64,000 nucleotides of DNA from Acidobacteriota bacterium. Its GTDB lineage: Bacteria; Acidobacteriota; Holophagae; Acanthopleuribacterales; Acanthopleuribacteraceae. Both the position numbers and the translations under genes were made by a program. The first letter of the stretch is position 1. Each line of letters starts with the position of its first letter. The notes below the pieces were generated by a model. That model had not been told where the DNA came from and made no database searches. It worked only from the letters and a program-made list of their open reading frames with translations. Of this stretch, positions 63,203 through 64,000 are shown in pieces. The DNA is taken from the NCBI GenBank assembly GCA_002747255.1, contig PDUC01000034.1:1-64000 (forward strand), read 5' to 3'.

Positions 63203-64000
63203 ATGAGGTCTCGACATTATTTTTGGTTAAGTCTGTTTTTATGCCTGAATCTACTGAATTGCGTCACCAAGGAAGCTGAACTGGGGTCCAAAGACAACCC
63301 CATTAAAATGTATTTCACGCCGTCCAGCGACGCGGAGAACATTTCCACCAACTCGAGAGATTTTTTGGAATACCTGGAAAAGGAAACGGGATATTTTTTT
63401 GAATCGGCTATACCCACCAGTTACATTGCCGTAGTGGAAGCGTTTGGTGCTTCACGCGCTGATATCGCTGTCATGAATTCTTTTGGATACCTGCTTGCCA
63501 ATCAAAAATACGGTGCCGAGGCCAAACTGAAAGCTATTCGATACGGTCAGACTCACTACAATGGAATGATCATCACGCGTATCGACTCCGGAATTGACGC
63601 CATTGAAGACCTGGCAGGAAAAGCCATCGCTTTTACCGACAGTTCATCGACTTCCGGTTACCTTTTTCCCATGAAACTCTTAAAAGAGAAGAATATCGAG
63701 CCATCGCAAACCGTATTCGCCATGAAACACGACAGTGTCGTGACCATGGTCTATCAAGGACAAGTTGATGCAGGAGCGTGTTTTTATTCTCCACCGGATG
63801 AAAACGGCAAAATCAGGGATGCCCGCGAAAAGGTCATGACTCAGTTCCCGGATGTGGAAGAACAAGTAAAAATCCTCGTTATTTCAGATAATATCGTCAA
63901 CGACCCATTTGTTTTCAGGAAGGGACTTCCCCCTGAACTGGTCGATAAAGTCATCCAAGCCATTACATCGTTTATTGCTTCTCCAGAAGGAAAGGCTTCA
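63203..64000 (+). CDS. PhnD-like phosphate/phosphonate-binding lipoprotein, 3' cut off
   Basis: 266 codons are visible from ATG 63203 to the window edge. GGAGGAG precedes the start. The signal LSLFLCLNLLNC is a lipobox, followed by periplasmic-binding-protein sequence of the PhnD/PF12974 type: PIKMYFTPSSDAENISTNSR, YIAVVEAFGASRADIAVMNS, IEDLAGKAIAFTDSSSTSGY and VDAGACFYSPPDE. It would deliver phosphate, phosphonate or a related ligand to an ABC importer encoded to the right. Confidence 0.9.
   Translation, partial: MRSRHYFWLSLFLCLNLLNCVTKEAELGSKDNPIKMYFTPSSDAENISTNSRDFLEYLEKETGYFFESAIPTSYIAVVEAFGASRADIAVMNSFGYLLANQKYGAEAKLKAIRYGQTHYNGMIITRIDSGIDAIEDLAGKAIAFTDSSSTSGYLFPMKLLKEKNIEPSQTVFAMKHDSVVTMVYQGQVDAGACFYSPPDENGKIRDAREKVMTQFPDVEEQVKILVISDNIVNDPFVFRKGLPPELVDKVIQAITSFIASPEGKAS

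Overview
This 64 kb window is bacterial chromosome from a Gram-negative (diderm) organism. It carries LPS-transport genes (lptB plus a large LptC/LptA-like protein), an Mla/MCE phospholipid-transport operon, outer-membrane barrel proteins, a type II secretion-like cluster with a secretin, and an ADP-heptose-type adenylyltransferase. The block hprK-hpf-rpoN-lptB, the secretin with a C-terminal cohesin-like domain, and the many uncharacterised conserved proteins would fit Acidobacteriota or a neighbouring phylum. That placement is inference; no rRNA or tRNA gene lies in the window to fix it.

Layout. 1-200: the 5' end of an IS4/IS1634-type transposase running off the left edge, with repeated end-like motifs. 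468-8678 (-): DUF3999 and DUF2339 membrane proteins and a secreted subtilase. 9053-18473 (-): a long gene run with RNA methyltransferase, hprK, hpf, rpoN, lptB, LptC/LptA-like protein, recJ, a strongly diverged AccA homologue and a NUDIX protein. 18704-26464 (+): a type II secretion/pseudopilus operon (GspE ATPase, PilM/N/O/P-like assembly proteins, secretin, three pseudopilin-like proteins). 26681-35411: mixed single genes and pairs (HD phosphohydrolase, PilZ, Rrf2 regulator, VTT/DedA-like protein, pyrE with a small upstream ORF, TorF-like porin, CBS protein, sugar epimerase). 35521-38448 (-): yraN, cmk, rluB-like, rnc, divergent from rpsA at 38945 (+).

41068-48535 (+): MutT-like NUDIX, mlaE/mlaF/mlaD-like transporter with a lipoprotein, acylphosphatase, DUF503, FadL-like porin, HtrA protease and a secreted thioredoxin-like protein. 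48566-51271 (-): carboxypeptidase-regulatory-like protein and ComEC. 51411-55980 (+): rfaE2-like gene, a cysteine-rich repeat protein, then a tightly overlapping four-gene operon (Smr protein, two unknown proteins, Ser/Thr kinase with helical repeats). 56101-58395 (-): a duplicated FGE/SUMF-type secreted protein. 58749-64000: phasin with a repeat-decorated promoter, a small unknown protein, exonuclease III, radA, GNAT and NADAR proteins, and a PhnD-like lipoprotein cut by the right edge.

The points most worth a second look are the AccA-like gene next to recJ, which keeps the AccA scaffold but has lost the glycine-rich oxyanion motif and part of the N-terminal domain; the uncharacterised Smr-unknown-unknown-kinase operon; the one-gene LptC/LptA-like fusion; the cysteine-rich repeat protein behind a palindromic site; the phasin promoter with three related boxes; and the tandem FGE-like protein lacking the catalytic cysteines.
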